DNA of 64,000 nucleotides, from positions 186,001 through 250,000 of the forward strand of contig CP145417.1 in NCBI GenBank assembly GCA_036867785.1, read 5' to 3'. The position numbers and the translations under genes are program-made. Within the stretch, counting starts at the first letter, position 1, and every line of letters starts with the position of its first letter. This stretch comes from Plasmodiophora brassicae (Eukaryota; Endomyxa: Phytomyxea; Phytomyxea; Plasmodiophorida). Positions 1-11,614 of the stretch are shown one piece after another. The notes below the pieces were generated by a model. The model saw nothing but the letters and a program-made list of their open reading frames with translations. It made no database searches and had not been told where the DNA came from.

Positions 1-2169
1 CATTTATGTTCGCGTCATCGGATGTCCAACGCCATGTCAGTATACTGGTAGCGTTGCTAAGTACGGGTTGATCACTGAAGATTTATGCTTGCTGATATAG
101 TTCTGTAAAAAATATGAAGACATGCTGGAGTATCTCGACGCATTGCCTTCCGATAAAAGGCCGAGCGACGTGCGTTCACTTGATCAGCTACGTGATGATG
201 TGCGCTGCAAAGACGACGACGAAGTTCGGCGTCGCATGACGTCGAGGAACGTCGGTGACCGTGGTGGATACCGTCACCCGGGTTATGACGTCTACTCCGT
301 TGGCCTTCTGTGCAGTTTTGGACACGCGTCCAATTACGTGCACGATCCTATGCACGCCATCTGCATGCGTGCTGTTCGCCCGCTTTTTCAAGCGATCGAC
401 TTCTACGGATCGGGTTCATCATATTACAATCCTGAGGTAAGCGGGCCTGCTCGACTGCACGGCCAACTGTAACACCGTTTGCACAGACTGAGAAACTGTT
501 CGGTCGTGGAGACTGTCCCAGTCCTGTGTGGGCTTGGCCCAATAACACTGCCTATCCCGCTAAAGTGAAGGCTGGTGTAAAATGGTCCTCCCTGGCTGTT
601 GAAATCGATCATGTTTTGGAGAACCTTACGTGGGTATCGCGAACCGGTGGTTCAACGAAACCAAGGAACCCTTTGGTGAGTTCCTGGTGGAAAGCAGCTG
701 ACTCCCTTGTTTGGCTCGGCGACGTTGGCATTGGGATCTGGTGGTCTGTTGTTTCGCGGGTGCTGGTTCGAACCCGTCCAGACTCTCCCATTGCTTCGTT
801 CTGGATAGCGATGTTTCGTTTTCTCGATGCGCTGTCATCAATGCTTTCGAAGGCTTTTGTTAGAAGCAACCTAGATCGTGTGTTTTCTAACTTTCTCGAC
901 GCTCTGGCGCATCTAGAATCTGTCATGCCCTGCGGGCTGATGACCATATCGGTACGTTTCACAAACGGCTTCACGGCTTCACCGATTTCATACTGTTCTG
1001 ATGTTTTCGTGTCAGATGCATTCTCTTGTTCATTTGCCGGAAATAATCAAGCGATGGGGTCCGCTGGTCGGTCTTATTTGGGTCTGGCCAATGGAGCGAT
1101 GGCTGCACTTCATGAAAGACGTTCTACAAGCGACCGTCTCTGAAACGGTCAACATCGCGTCCTACATGCAGCTGATCTGTGCTGCTACGTTCCTGCGCAG
1201 CGACTTCTACAGACAATATTCGCTGAGGAATGACTGCCCCTTGATGTTTGGTAATGCCACAGGCATGGATGAAATTCCTACCGCGCATCTGTCGACCCTA
1301 CCCATCGATCTGCGCCCTCCGCTGTCGTCTGTAGAACTTAACGATACGATGCGGTGTTGGTTGCATGTTCATCTGTATTCAAATACGCACTGGGCCTCTA
1401 CCAAGAATCATTCTTGGAGGGTCCGGTATCGGCGTTTGGTGGCGCTTTATGCGCAGGCGTCTGGGAATCCAAGAGGTCTGAATTCATTCTCTGGCATGTT
1501 TCGTCATCTTGGAAGCTTCGATCTGTTCTGCTCGTTGCACAAATCGTCGTTCGGATCAGTCTGCCTTCCAAAGTCTGTTCAATCCAGCTCTCGTGCTGAC
1601 ATCGGTACTGAGCTTGCCATTTTGGTTCACGACAATTGGTTTGAAATCATTTCAGGTAGATGTATGTTTCGGAAGCAGGACGTTGACGAGTCGTACAAGA
1701 CATGCAACTCGAAGTTTGTTGTCGAATTCGAAGAGGCTGGCCTCTACATGGGTGACATAAGCAACCTCGTCAAGCTCGATCTAGGCTGGTCGCATCGGTT
1801 GGCACATGAGGCGGATTCGATTTGCTTAATTCTGGTTGGCCGATGGTACAAACTTCACGCCTGCGACAAGCCGTACGATCGAGTTCTTCCCAGATTTTAT
1901 CCCAACCGTATTTATCAGCAGTTCTTCTCTTGGTTTTGTAACTGACTTGTCATTGTGTAGGAAATGGGTGGTATAACCCTGGAAGCGCAGATACGATGTG
2001 GCAGGCGCTTCACGAGGTCGTTCCAAACAACATCGTTACGGTTCCGGCATCAGTCATCCACAACAATGCCGTCGTACAAGCGACAATGGTTTGTATTGAA
2101 TCCAGAGGAAACATGACTGCTGAAACATTACAGTCAACAATTGCTCGAGATATCGGTGCGGCAGTTTGA
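1..2169 (+). CDS. Transposase_21 / DUF4218-type (CACTA-like) transposase gene, 5' partial
   Basis: Recognised from two family landmarks. An Asp-Pro-Met-His motif (VHDPMH, near 340) matches the DPMH of Transposase_21, and SLVHLPEIIKRWGPL...ERW (from about 1020) matches the DUF4218 segment that follows it in CACTA/EnSpm transposases. The frame stays open through spliced exons about 101-436, 487-951, 1016-1907 and 1961-2169. The introns (437-486, 952-1015, 1908-1960) are 50-64 nt with GT-AG ends, and each join keeps phase. The last exon ends in a TGA at 2167-2169. The 5' end is not in the window, and the exon upstream of about 100 could not be placed. The product would be the DDE-type enzyme that moves a cut-and-paste DNA transposon. 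No terminal inverted repeats were found by eye. Low-complexity stretches between residues 130 and 190 of the visible part may hide a further intron. Confidence 0.72.
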
Positions 2170-3720
2170 GTCAAGGTACATTGCATTGTTGTTTGAACTC
2201 TTGTACGAAACTATCTGAATCAAGTACCTGTACGGTAGCTAGCTCCTAAGCATTTGCAAGCAATACAAGGGTATTGAGTAGTCGCGTCGATATTGAATTG
2301 CTTCGCGAATCGATACGGCCACTGCCGATTTCACGATCGCATTCGCCGCTGCCTGCCACGGAGGGCAGAAACGAGAAGGTGCGACTCGGAGTGCCGTCGC
2401 GCGCTTTGCTGCAGAGTGCAGCAACCGGCACCCGATGTCGCATGCAGTTACAGTGTACGGCCAGCCCGGTGAGCGCGTGCGGCTGCCTCGTGTGACGTGA
2501 GACTGGCGGTTGCTGCTCAATAACGAAAGCGTATGGCGAGTGCAGGGTCGCATACCGTTTCCCTGAGTCTGGCGCAGAGACAAGCGGGCGTGCCGTCTGC
2601 GGAAGAGGAAGAACTTCTGAAGAAGTTTCGGTCACAAGGCGCGCGGCAAGAGCGCACAGCAGAGCGTAAACGTGCAATCAACCTTGCCAGGACGATATAC
2701 ACGTCGTTCGTTACACGCGTGTCTGTCCGGCGAAACGAACATTAACTGTTATTGTATAGGACATACAAGGCCGACCTGTCGAGGGATTGCCATAAAGACG
2801 TGGAGATACACATCAGGATGTTAAGAGAGGGTCCATCCATTGGACTTCCGGTCAAATGGTGGACCGTAGAGGATACAAAGCAACGTTTGTCGAAGTCTGC
2901 AACCAAATCTTGTCTCGAAATTCTAAACGTATCTTCGTGTCAGTCATTAAGCAGACGCGCAAGAGCAAGCGTAAGGCCGAAAATGTATGTTCGCGCGAAT
3001 CGAACGTGCTGTGCCGACATACTGAAAGTACGGAGATGAAGGATTCACATATTTGTCGCCAATTTAATAATCATTGTGTAGATGGTCACGACGACTGCCT
3101 GTTTGACTTTCTCCGACAGTTGAGACAACAACTAATGCCACATGAGGCGAACGCGCAGTTTCGTGAGAGCCACATCATTGACATGGTTGTCGCTGGGCTT
3201 CTGCAAGTCCTTGATCGCGTGTAAGACGGCGCCTACCGGTAAGCTTGCTCTGTGGATCTCAATGTTGCTGGTATTATCCAATGTATACTTTTCATTTTAG
3301 GAGGTAATCGCCATGGAAAAAGTGAGGCTCCAGACGCCATTATGTAATAAAAAGGTTTATGTCTCCCAACGTTTCCGAGCGAGGTGCACGCCGAGAGAAA
3401 CTATAAATAGTAGGTTTCCAAATTTAGTAGGGTTGTGACGGGCACCCCGACGACAGTGTGACTGGATGGCAAGTGGGAGTCAAACAGGGGTCATCTTGGG
3501 GCAATGCTGAAAAGCCTCATTTGAACCCTTATTTGACCCCAGATGGTTCCCTGTGACTGCCTCCATCACAATTCTATTAATAATATTGCCAACCGCCAAC
3601 TGCGCGCCACGGATTGCGGAATTTCGTGCGCGACCCGGTCGGGCCTGGTTTGCCGTAGCTCGAGCTGGAGTTTCGATTTGCGCGCCGACGAGCACACGTC
3701 ATTTGTTGTTGATCACAGAT
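2170..3720. other. Intergenic stretch with a weak multi-exon coding signal (2533-3224, +)
   Basis: No family was recognised. Two plus-strand open stretches look mildly protein-like: 2533-2710, charged and Lys/Arg-rich, and 2856-3224, containing a Lys/Arg cluster and a hydrophobic end. A possible intron runs from about 2711 to 2759 (ends in TATAG). They could be a second gene of the transposon on the left, a small host gene or chance. A TATAAATA sequence lies at 3403-3410, about 310 bp before the start codon of the first HECT gene. The rest shows nothing I can name. Confidence 0.3.
3403..3410 (+). promoter_or_regulatory. Possible TATA box upstream of first secreted HECT gene
   Basis: TATAAATA in a locally AT-rich patch, upstream of the gene that starts at 3721. 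The distance to the ATG would leave a leader of roughly 280 nt, long for so compact a genome, so the assignment is tentative. Confidence 0.25.
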
Positions 3721-6074
3721 ATGCCCGTTCCCGTTCCGGTGCTTGCGCTGCTGGTGCACCTGCTAACCGCCTCGGTGCACGCCAACGACCCGACGGATTG
3801 CCCCGATATATCGGAGTGGACGTTGGACAACATCGTGCAATACCTGAGACTGGAATCGGATGCCTACCTACAGCCATGCCTCGAGAGCATCCTGCTAACT
3901 GCGATTGACGCGGGCAGGGTCGATACTGTCCAGGCAATTATAGGACACGAACGGGTCCGCATCAGCCGTCGGGTTGCTACGCGGACCGCCTGGTACGCGT
4001 ACGTGATCAGCTGGCAGCACAGCCCTGCCAATTCGTTGCATATGCTTGCCACACTCCTTCCCCACGTTCGTGAGTCCCAGCAGATCCCCGGATACGAGGA
4101 TGTCATGGACCAGTTCTCGGTGCACTACTCCCTCTGTTCCCAACTAGGCATGCTCAGCGACCGGCGCCGCATCCTTGGCGCTGCCCCTACCATCCCTGAC
4201 CGCCCGTATCGTGGTTTCGGGCGCGGTCTTGACCAACAGCAACACCTAGCGACCTATCAAGTACGTCCCTCCATTTACCGGCCCAACCAGCGTCGTCAAG
4301 TGAGCATCCCGACACAAGCAGACGTCAGTCGGCAGACGGCAATATTGCCTCCCTGCAACAGTGCTGGACCCGATCCGGTCGCAGAAGTCCAACAGCAACA
4401 CGAGTCGATGATCGAGCGTGGTTCACCATTGCGTGACGTCGGGCGTCAGGAAGCACGACCGGCCGCCGATGATGCTGCAGAAGCGGCAGCGACAGTACTG
4501 TGCACGTTACCTTCGTCATCGGCGACGGCCATCGGCTCCAGCCGACGCCGCCGACCCATGATGAGTGACGGCGACGTCCAGGACCAATCCCAGGAGCAAC
4601 GCCAGATTCAACGGATCCGTCAGGCGATGCGACTCCTGGCCGTTAGGAGCGACCGCCTCAGATCGGCGTCGTTGCCCCCGTCGCCTTCGTTAATTGCATC
4701 GCAGACCGGTACCAGAAATAGCAGGTGGCGACGTCGACAAGGATCGGGACCATGGACGTCTGCCCAATGCCGCCAACTTCTACGGCGACAACGCCCCCGT
4801 TCTGTTGCACCGGCCAGCTCGATCGCGATACGGCCAGCGGCATCCGACTGGAGGTTCGACCTGCAGGATGGGACGCAGCAGGAACAAGGTCGCCAGTTCC
4901 TGGGCCAGGTCGCCGACATGATCGCAGCGAACGATGAGCGCGTCCGCGGTCACCTGTTCGTCAAGAGCGAATCATCACCGGCAATCGATCAAGGCGGCCT
5001 GTCGGTGTCCCTGATCCAGTTCGCGTCCACCGAGCTGACGTCCCGCCTGAGCTGCGCTGGTCAGCTCCTGCACAGTCAGGGCATGGACAAGGCGTTCGTC
5101 CCACGATCACCGACAATCGGCAATGACGACGAGCGCAGGGACCTGATGCTGCTCGGTGCTCTCATCGGTATCATCGACAACCACCGGCGAACGACTCCGA
5201 AACGAAACATGCTGTTGCCGATCCCGTTGCCCGTCGTGGCGTTCCGTGCGCTGCTCAGGAATGCAACGACATCTGTGTCCGACAACGAAGCCGGCGGTAC
5301 TGCCCTGGGCGCCGTCTACAGGCAGTATTGTGGGGAGAGCAGCCCGACCGAATGCAATCGCATCAAGCAGATCGACGTCGATGAGCTTTTCGCTAACGGT
5401 CCCGGTGCTGATTACAGCAACGCCGACGAGTACCTTCGTGGACTGGTACGTCGTATGAGCACCTGACAGCTGCGTGCTCGTTCATGATGATGCGTTCAGG
5501 TCGGCAGATTGCTGAATTCGCAGGCATTCGAGGCGGTTCGACAAGGGTACCAAGCGACGACGACTAGGATGGATAGGGATGCGGATCACGGGTACCAGGC
5601 AATGCATCAAGCCATCGTTGCTGACCCTTCAGTCACTTTGGACAAGTTGTGGCCGCTGCACTTGTCGTTTGAGGTTGACTTGAACGACCGCGATTGCGAT
5701 GGGCTAGCTCGTCGTCATGCTGATGACGTGGTCGCTGACGCACTCAAGGGCCTATCGGATGAGGAATGCGCTGACTTCGTGGAGGCCACGACAGGTGCTA
5801 GGTGCCTGCCGCTGATAGCGGACGGGCACTCCAAGATCGCGGTCGGTTTTATATCCAGGTGATGTGCAATGTATATCTAATACGGACGGTTACGTATGTA
5901 TAGGTGGTGATACGTCGCTGCGATGGGATCGTGTTCCACACCTGCTTCCGTAGCGTCGACATACCGGTCGGCCTGATCAGTGACGGGGCTAGTACCCTAC
6001 GCGAACATCTCAAATCCTCGATGGACGGTATAGTCGGTCAAGGAGTCACATATGCGACCTACAACACGGCCTGA
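3721..6074 (+). CDS. Secreted HECT-domain E3 ubiquitin ligase-like protein, copy A
   Basis: Three exons, 3721-5445, 5500-5841 and 5904-6074, encode about 745 residues. Both introns are phase 0 (54 and 62 nt). 3721 is the first in-frame ATG. It opens a clear signal peptide (MPVPVPVLALLVHLLTASVHA, cleavage probably before NDPTDC). Residues 22-160 are helical and Cys-containing, and 160-390 are a Gln/Arg/Ser-rich, probably disordered linker. From about 385 a HECT N-lobe follows: the SPAIDQGGLS strand-turn, then a segment with LMLLGALIGIIDNH and LPIPLPVVAFRALL. The C-lobe, with FVEATTGARCLPL, ends in FHTCF; the catalytic-type Cys is residue 703. The known family role is ubiquitin transfer from an E2 through a Cys thioester. 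Secretion and a host target are inference from the leader. It is the first of three tandem paralogues. Confidence 0.85.
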
Positions 6075-7140
6075 TGTGCTTATACACCGATGTCGGTCGT
6101 CATTTTAGCGGCCACGTTCAACACATTTATCCGGGGGCGAAACAACGATGCGGTGACGTACAAGGTAGAAGGGTTGCATCGCAGGACGCCGATTGTGGCG
6201 ACCTTCTGTTGTCTATTATTCCGTTCGCGTCAGGGGAGATATGATCGTCCGCCTCCTTCGATCGGCAACGAAGAATAGGACGTCCGCAGGGACAGGTGAT
6301 AAGGTGACCTCATGGGCGCCATCAGGGAAAATCGGTTTTGAAGCAACCCCAGACAAACGGACCCAGGTCGGCTTGTGGTGTTGCCAGTCCCGTTGCCTGC
6401 CGGTTCCTTTCGCGGGTTGATCGAAAACAAGCCTATCCACGTCTCAGATTATGACGCGTACAGCGCGCCGCCTAATTGCACCGACCATGCAAGCCGTGGG
6501 CTTCGCATTCGCTTGTCGAACGTACGATAACTGTGAAACACTGGAAGCGATGTTTTTATGCGCATGGGTTCCTGCATCCCTGCGGTGGTATCTCATTCCC
6601 AAACGCACCGGCCTGATCAAACTTGGCGATCCCGTCGATCGGTTCAGGCCACAACCACGCCTCCAGTCAGTGACCGGGGTACGTCGTCAGGTTGGACGAC
6701 GATTCTATAGATGGGCCGCTTATACGGAACGACGCCCTATAATAATTGTTGTTTCTGCACCAAGCCCATACGGCACACTCCAACGGTGATCGCCCAGCAG
6801 CTCGATTCGGCCAATAAACACCGTGCATTGTCGACCCAACCGACATCGGATCCTTGATCCAATAGAGAGCGCGCCCACCGGCAATGGAGTCACGTCCAGC
6901 TGCAGAAGCGACGCCCTCCGGTATATCTGCTTTGACAGGATACCTGCATAGGTAGCTCGCTGGGTACCAGACTTCCAGTATCGACATTTTGCTTCGTGGC
7001 CTGGCTGCTCTGAGCCGCACTATTTATGGGTTTGCGCAAATCGAACCGGGTCTGGCTCGCCAAACGCCGCCAGTCCGGTCTGCGTCGCCTGGTTGCCAAC
7101 CCAGCTGGAACGGTACGCCTTGCAGCCAGCAAACTGCTCC
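6075..7140 (+). pseudogene. Intergenic region holding an eroded HECT N-lobe fragment (about 6290-6540)
   Basis: Around 6370-6470 a plus-strand frame reads LVVLPVPLPAGSFRGLI followed by VSDYDA. This lines up with the LPIPLPVVAFRALL...V(S/T)D block of the neighbouring HECT genes. Just upstream, DNA resembling the GALIGII block can be made out, but not in one frame. No signal peptide, C-lobe or catalytic Cys was found. It is best read as the remains of a fourth tandem copy between copies A and B. The remaining sequence (6540-7140) shows no gene I can support. Confidence 0.55.
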
Positions 7141-9029
7141 ATGGCTCAACAGACAAGGCGCCGCCGCGTTATAATGCGAGCTGCGCTGCTTGTACTGGCG
7201 CACCTGTTCTTGGTGGCCACGGCAGTCGCAGATGAAGGGGAGCGCAACCATCGCGCAGCTGGGACGTCTGCTGCTCCTGACGCGGTGCCGTCCGCATCCG
7301 ATGAGACCGCTCCGGATAGCCCCAGCGAGTCGCGTCACCTGCAAGAGCCTGCAGGTCGCGATGCACGATCTCGTACGACGCCGACGCCAGCTGGACGCGG
7401 GCGTCATCAGCACAGTCCGCCTTCGCCGAATGCGCAGTCACTGCCTTCACCTTCGAACGCGATGAATTACTACCCGTCTGCCTGGCCATACCTGGAAAAT
7501 GGTCCTCCCGGCCCGCAGATGTCATTCTGGTCGCAAACTCATGGGACTCAACCTTCTGCTGCTCAAGTGCTGCCAAGTTGGGCAGCAGGTGCGGCTCCAA
7601 TACCGGCACGAGTTCGTCATGCCTGGTTTGCCAACCCTCCTGATAGTCGCTCCCGCTCTACGGCTGGACCGCTCACAGATGGGGGCAATGTCCCAATGAC
7701 ACCTCGACGCGGACAAGGACGTGCAGCAGCACTGGGGAGCCCGTTCGAATCATCGTCACCACAGCTAGCAGTAGTGCAGACCCCGCTTAGATCATCGCTC
7801 CGACGTCACCGCCGCACACCCTTCGACTGGGTCTACACAATGAAGGACGGTACGCGTCAGGAGCAAGCCCGGGATTTCCTGGAGCAGGTCGCCACCATGG
7901 TCAGGAACTACGACTCGCGTCTTCGCGCACGGTTGATCGTCAAGAGCAACTCATCGTTGGCAATCGACGCTGGTGGCCTGTCTGCGTCACTGATCGAATT
8001 CGCATCGGTAGAGCTGGCGGATCGTCTCGGTCGCGCTGGCCAGCTTTTGTACAGCCATGCCATGGACAAGGCCTTCGTACCACGGTCGCAGACGATCACC
8101 TCTAACGATGAACTCATTGACCTGAGGGTCCTGGGTGCCCTCATTGGCATCATCGGCAACCACAGGCACTGCATGCGCAAGAGGGGCGTCATGGTCCTGC
8201 CAATTCCATTACCGGTCGTGGCGTTTCGGGCGTTGCTAAGGTTCCCCCTTGACAGCGTTACCGATTTGGAGGTCAACAGCACCGCCCTGGCTGCCATCTA
8301 CAGGCAGTACTGCGGCAACCTTAGCCCTGCCGAATGCAAACGTGACAAGCAGGTCGACGTCGATGACCTGTTCGAGAGTGTGCCTGGCGTGGACTACAGC
8401 AACGCCGACGAGTACCTTCGCGGACTGGTTCGTGATTTAGGACGTCGCTCGCAGGCCTGCTCGCGTTTTGACCGATAACGTTCAGGTTCGTTTGCTGCTG
8501 AATTCCCCAGCATTCGGCGCCGTCAGTTTCGGATGTCATATCACGAGGAGCGACCAGTGGGTTCGCGTCCCTGAATCGTATCGGTACATGTACGAGCTCG
8601 TAGTAGGCGACCCTGTGGCATCGATGGAGAAACTGGGGCGGAAGCTGACGATCCGTGCGAACTCGGCCAGTGCCCACAGCAACGTTTATCGCGTGCTAAG
8701 CAGCATGTCGGACAAGGGGCGCGCCGATTTCCTTGAGGCGACCACGGGCGTCAGGTTTCTGCCGCTGGCCAACGACATCCACTCCCGTATCACAGTCAGT
8801 CTATTGGTATTCTTCGCATTTGATGTGGCAGACTCACAATGGGATGCTGCATTGTCTCTAGGTCGATGTCAAAGCCTGTGATGCCATTGTGTTCCACACC
8901 TGTTTCCGCAGCGTGGATATCCCGGTCGGTTTAGCTGTCAGCGAGGACGACCTCCGCGACCAGCTTGACAGTGCCGTTCAGTACTTCGTTGGCCAGGGGA
9001 TCACGTCATCCAGCCACAACTATTACTGA
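7141..9029 (+). CDS. Secreted HECT-domain E3 ubiquitin ligase-like protein, copy B
   Basis: Exons 7141-8427, 8486-8794 and 8862-9029 give about 587 residues. The introns (58 and 67 nt) fall at the same two places, and in the same phase, as in copy A. 7141 is the first in-frame ATG. It gives a basic n-region (TRRRR) and the hydrophobic core AALLVLAHLFLVATAVA. A second ATG at 7174 would also leave a good leader. A Pro/Ser/Arg-rich linker of about 200 residues replaces the folded N-terminal part of copy A. The HECT N-lobe starts near residue 225 (SLAIDAGGLS, LGALIGIIGNH, LPIPLPVVAFRALL). The C-lobe ends in FHTCF with the catalytic-type Cys at 546. It lies about 1.1 kb after copy A, on the same strand. 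Confidence 0.85.
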
Positions 9030-9576
9030 CGTGAATAAACGAAGCGTACGGACGCCCGCGACAACACGGTAACTTCGCAGGGGAACCGCGAGGGGCAGAT
9101 CCTGACGTTCGAATTCGCCTCAGTCCCGCGGCACACTGGCTCGGGGAGCGCCGACAGCGAGCTGCGTTAATTGGCTGCCAGCTCAGTCGGTCCACTTCCT
9201 GGTTCCATACCAGTCAGCACGCGTATAGTACAGGGGGGTCTGGGTTGGACCGAATACCAGCGGCAGCGATTCGCTAAAGCCCCCTCAGATCATCACGCGG
9301 CGACCCCTGATCTCCTGCCTACCTACAAACGCTTGCAAGTCAAATTTCAGCTTGCCGACATGAACCGGGGACCACCCAGGTGAGAAGGGCCCACACCGGA
9401 ATGGTAGGACCAGTACCTATGTAGTGCGCGGCTTGAGAGCGCGCGCGCGGGGTAATGCGGGGCTGGCTCGGACTGCAGCGACGGCGTCAGTCTGTCTATT
9501 GCCGTTGAGTACAGTGCGCACCCGATCGCGTCCCGACTGCATCCAGTTGCCCAGTGTCACCGCTGTTGTGCCCTGT
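9030..9576. other. Intergenic region between HECT copies B and C
   Basis: No coding unit, repeat or RNA recognised. The in-frame open stretch that reaches copy C from the left (from about 9424) has no ATG before 9577, so it is treated as leader or upstream sequence. Confidence 0.4.
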
Positions 9577-11368
9577 ATGCCGCACACTGCGAGTCACGCG
9601 ACGACGACCAGGTCCGCCATCCTGGTATGGGTGATGTTGCTGCCCATCATCGTCATCCAGCTCGCGCCGTCGGCTCAAGGAAGCCGTGTCGTGTCCAGGA
9701 CGGACCGCCATGTGCCTGTCCGTTCGACGTCAGTCGGACTGGCATCGGCGGACGACCTAGCTGATCAGAATGGCGCCAGCCCATTTCACCATCGTGACGT
9801 CGGCAGCAGCCCGAACTCGAGGCTCGCCCAGCTGCCCGTGGCGGTGCAATCGTCGTCGACTCGTTCCCGAATGCGACGATCCCGCGCCGTCCTGGACTTT
9901 ACCAGGCTGGCGGACCAGTTCGGCGACTGTTCGCCGTCTGTTGAAGAAGGTACCTCTGTATCATCGACGCAGGGCCCATCCATCTTGCAGAATAGCGACA
10001 CGCCCGCCGTCTCTGCTGCGGATCTCGCCAGGCCCCGCGCCGGGTACGTGCCGGTTACGCTGGAGAGCACGCCACCTGCCCCACATTCACCGGCGACGTC
10101 GTCCATGCCTGGGCCTCGATCATCATCATTCTTCGAGTACTGCACGTATGAGCTGAGGGATGGGACCCGGCAGGAACAAGGACGACAGTTCCTGGATACC
10201 GTCGCCGCCATGCTCGACAAAGGTGACCAGAGCCTTATCCGCGGTCGACTCATTATCAAGAGCGCGTCATCGCCAGCGATCGACCAAGGTGGCCTGTCGG
10301 TATCGTTGATTGAATACGCGGCGGCCGAGCTGGCTGACCGTCTCGGGCGTTCTGGCCAGCTCCTGCACAACCAGCAGATGGACATGGCGTTCGTACCGCG
10401 TTCCCCGACGATCGACACGGATGCGGAACGCATGGACCTGATGCTGCTGGGCGCTCTTATCGGCATCGTTGACAACCATAGGACGATGGTTCCGGATCTG
10501 ATGATGACACTGCCAATCCCGTTGCCTGCCGTTCTCTTCCGCGCGCTGCTCACGATCAACGGCACTGTCCAAGTCGATCATGACAACGCGAGAGATACCG
10601 CTCTGGCTGACGTCTACCATCAATGGTGTGGGGACCGCAGCCCGGCAGAGTGCGTCCAGGACAATCAGATCGACGTCGTTCATCTGTTGGGGAGCGTGCC
10701 CGGCATCAATGACGACAACAGTGCCGACGAATACCTCAACGGACTGGTACATTCTTGACCATGACTGTGGTCTCTTACGCTGACTGATGTGTCCAGGTTG
10801 GTACGCTGCTCAGTTCGCAGGCGTTCCAAGCCATTCAACAAGGGTTCCTTGCGGCGACGCTGGGTGTACCGTCGGTCGATGTCGAGTTCTATCGGTCGAT
10901 TCACGACGACGTTGTCGCCGATACGGTGACGACGTTCAAAACGATGAGCATGAAGACGTGTGTCTATCTGGGACGCAACCTAAACTGCTGCGAACGGCAT
11001 GCCGCCCGAGCCTACCACGTTGTGTACTGGGCCCTTCGTGGCATGTCCGACAGGCAACGAGCCGACTTTCTTGAAGCCGCGACGGGCTCGAGGTTCCTGC
11101 CTCTGAGCCACAGCGCGCACGCCAATATTCATGTCAGTCGTCTGGCCATACTATTGCTCGGGTTGCACTAGATCTGACGCGTCGATCGTGCCTATAGATC
11201 TGGGTGGTTCCAGGTGATGGCATCGCGTTCCGCACCTGTCTTCGTACCGTAGTCATCCCGGCCGCCCTGGTGTGCGCTGGGGCGACCGCGTTACGCAGCC
11301 ACCTTCTCGACCTGGTGTACGGTTTCTCCCGGGAAGGAATCTCGCGCGACAGTCACAATGTCGCCTGA
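9577..11368 (+). CDS. Secreted HECT-domain E3 ubiquitin ligase-like protein, copy C
   Basis: Exons 9577-10746, 10797-11132 and 11198-11368 give about 558 residues. The introns (50 and 65 nt) match the positions and phase of copies A and B. The first in-frame ATG begins a leader with a polar n-region followed by LVWVMLLPIIVIQLAPSAQG. A variable linker runs to about residue 190. The HECT N-lobe shows SPAIDQGGLS, LGALIGIVDNH and LPIPLPAVLFRALL. In the C-lobe the motif around the active-site Cys (residue 516) is FRTCL rather than FHTCF, so the His and Phe neighbours are changed while the Cys is kept. The protein may be active with altered specificity or partly inactivated; the sequence alone does not decide. 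Confidence 0.83.
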
Positions 11369-11614
11369 TCAGAATTACGAAGTGGCCAGTTATGCGTATT
11401 CCAATAAAGTGGACTTCATCGCCAGGAACGCAGCTTGCCAGTACTGACGACGTCGCCTCACTGTCAAGCAGGATAGCGTTCGCGGGCTAGTGGCCTTGTT
11501 TGGACGCTGTGGGATCGCGACTCAACGCCTAGCGTCCGCAGTCTTGATAAACGCCTGCCACGACCAGTCCTGCGTAATGCTATACCTGACGTGAGCAGAA
11601 CAGGCGATCAGTCC

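Noticed and set aside
760-800. tRNA B-box-like string (GGTTCGAAC) in the transposase exon
   Set aside because: The flanking bases do not form a T stem, and no anticodon or acceptor stem can be drawn. The coding frame explains the sequence.
9424-9576. Earlier start for HECT copy C
   Set aside because: The open frame extends upstream but has no ATG before 9577; the leader begins at 9577.
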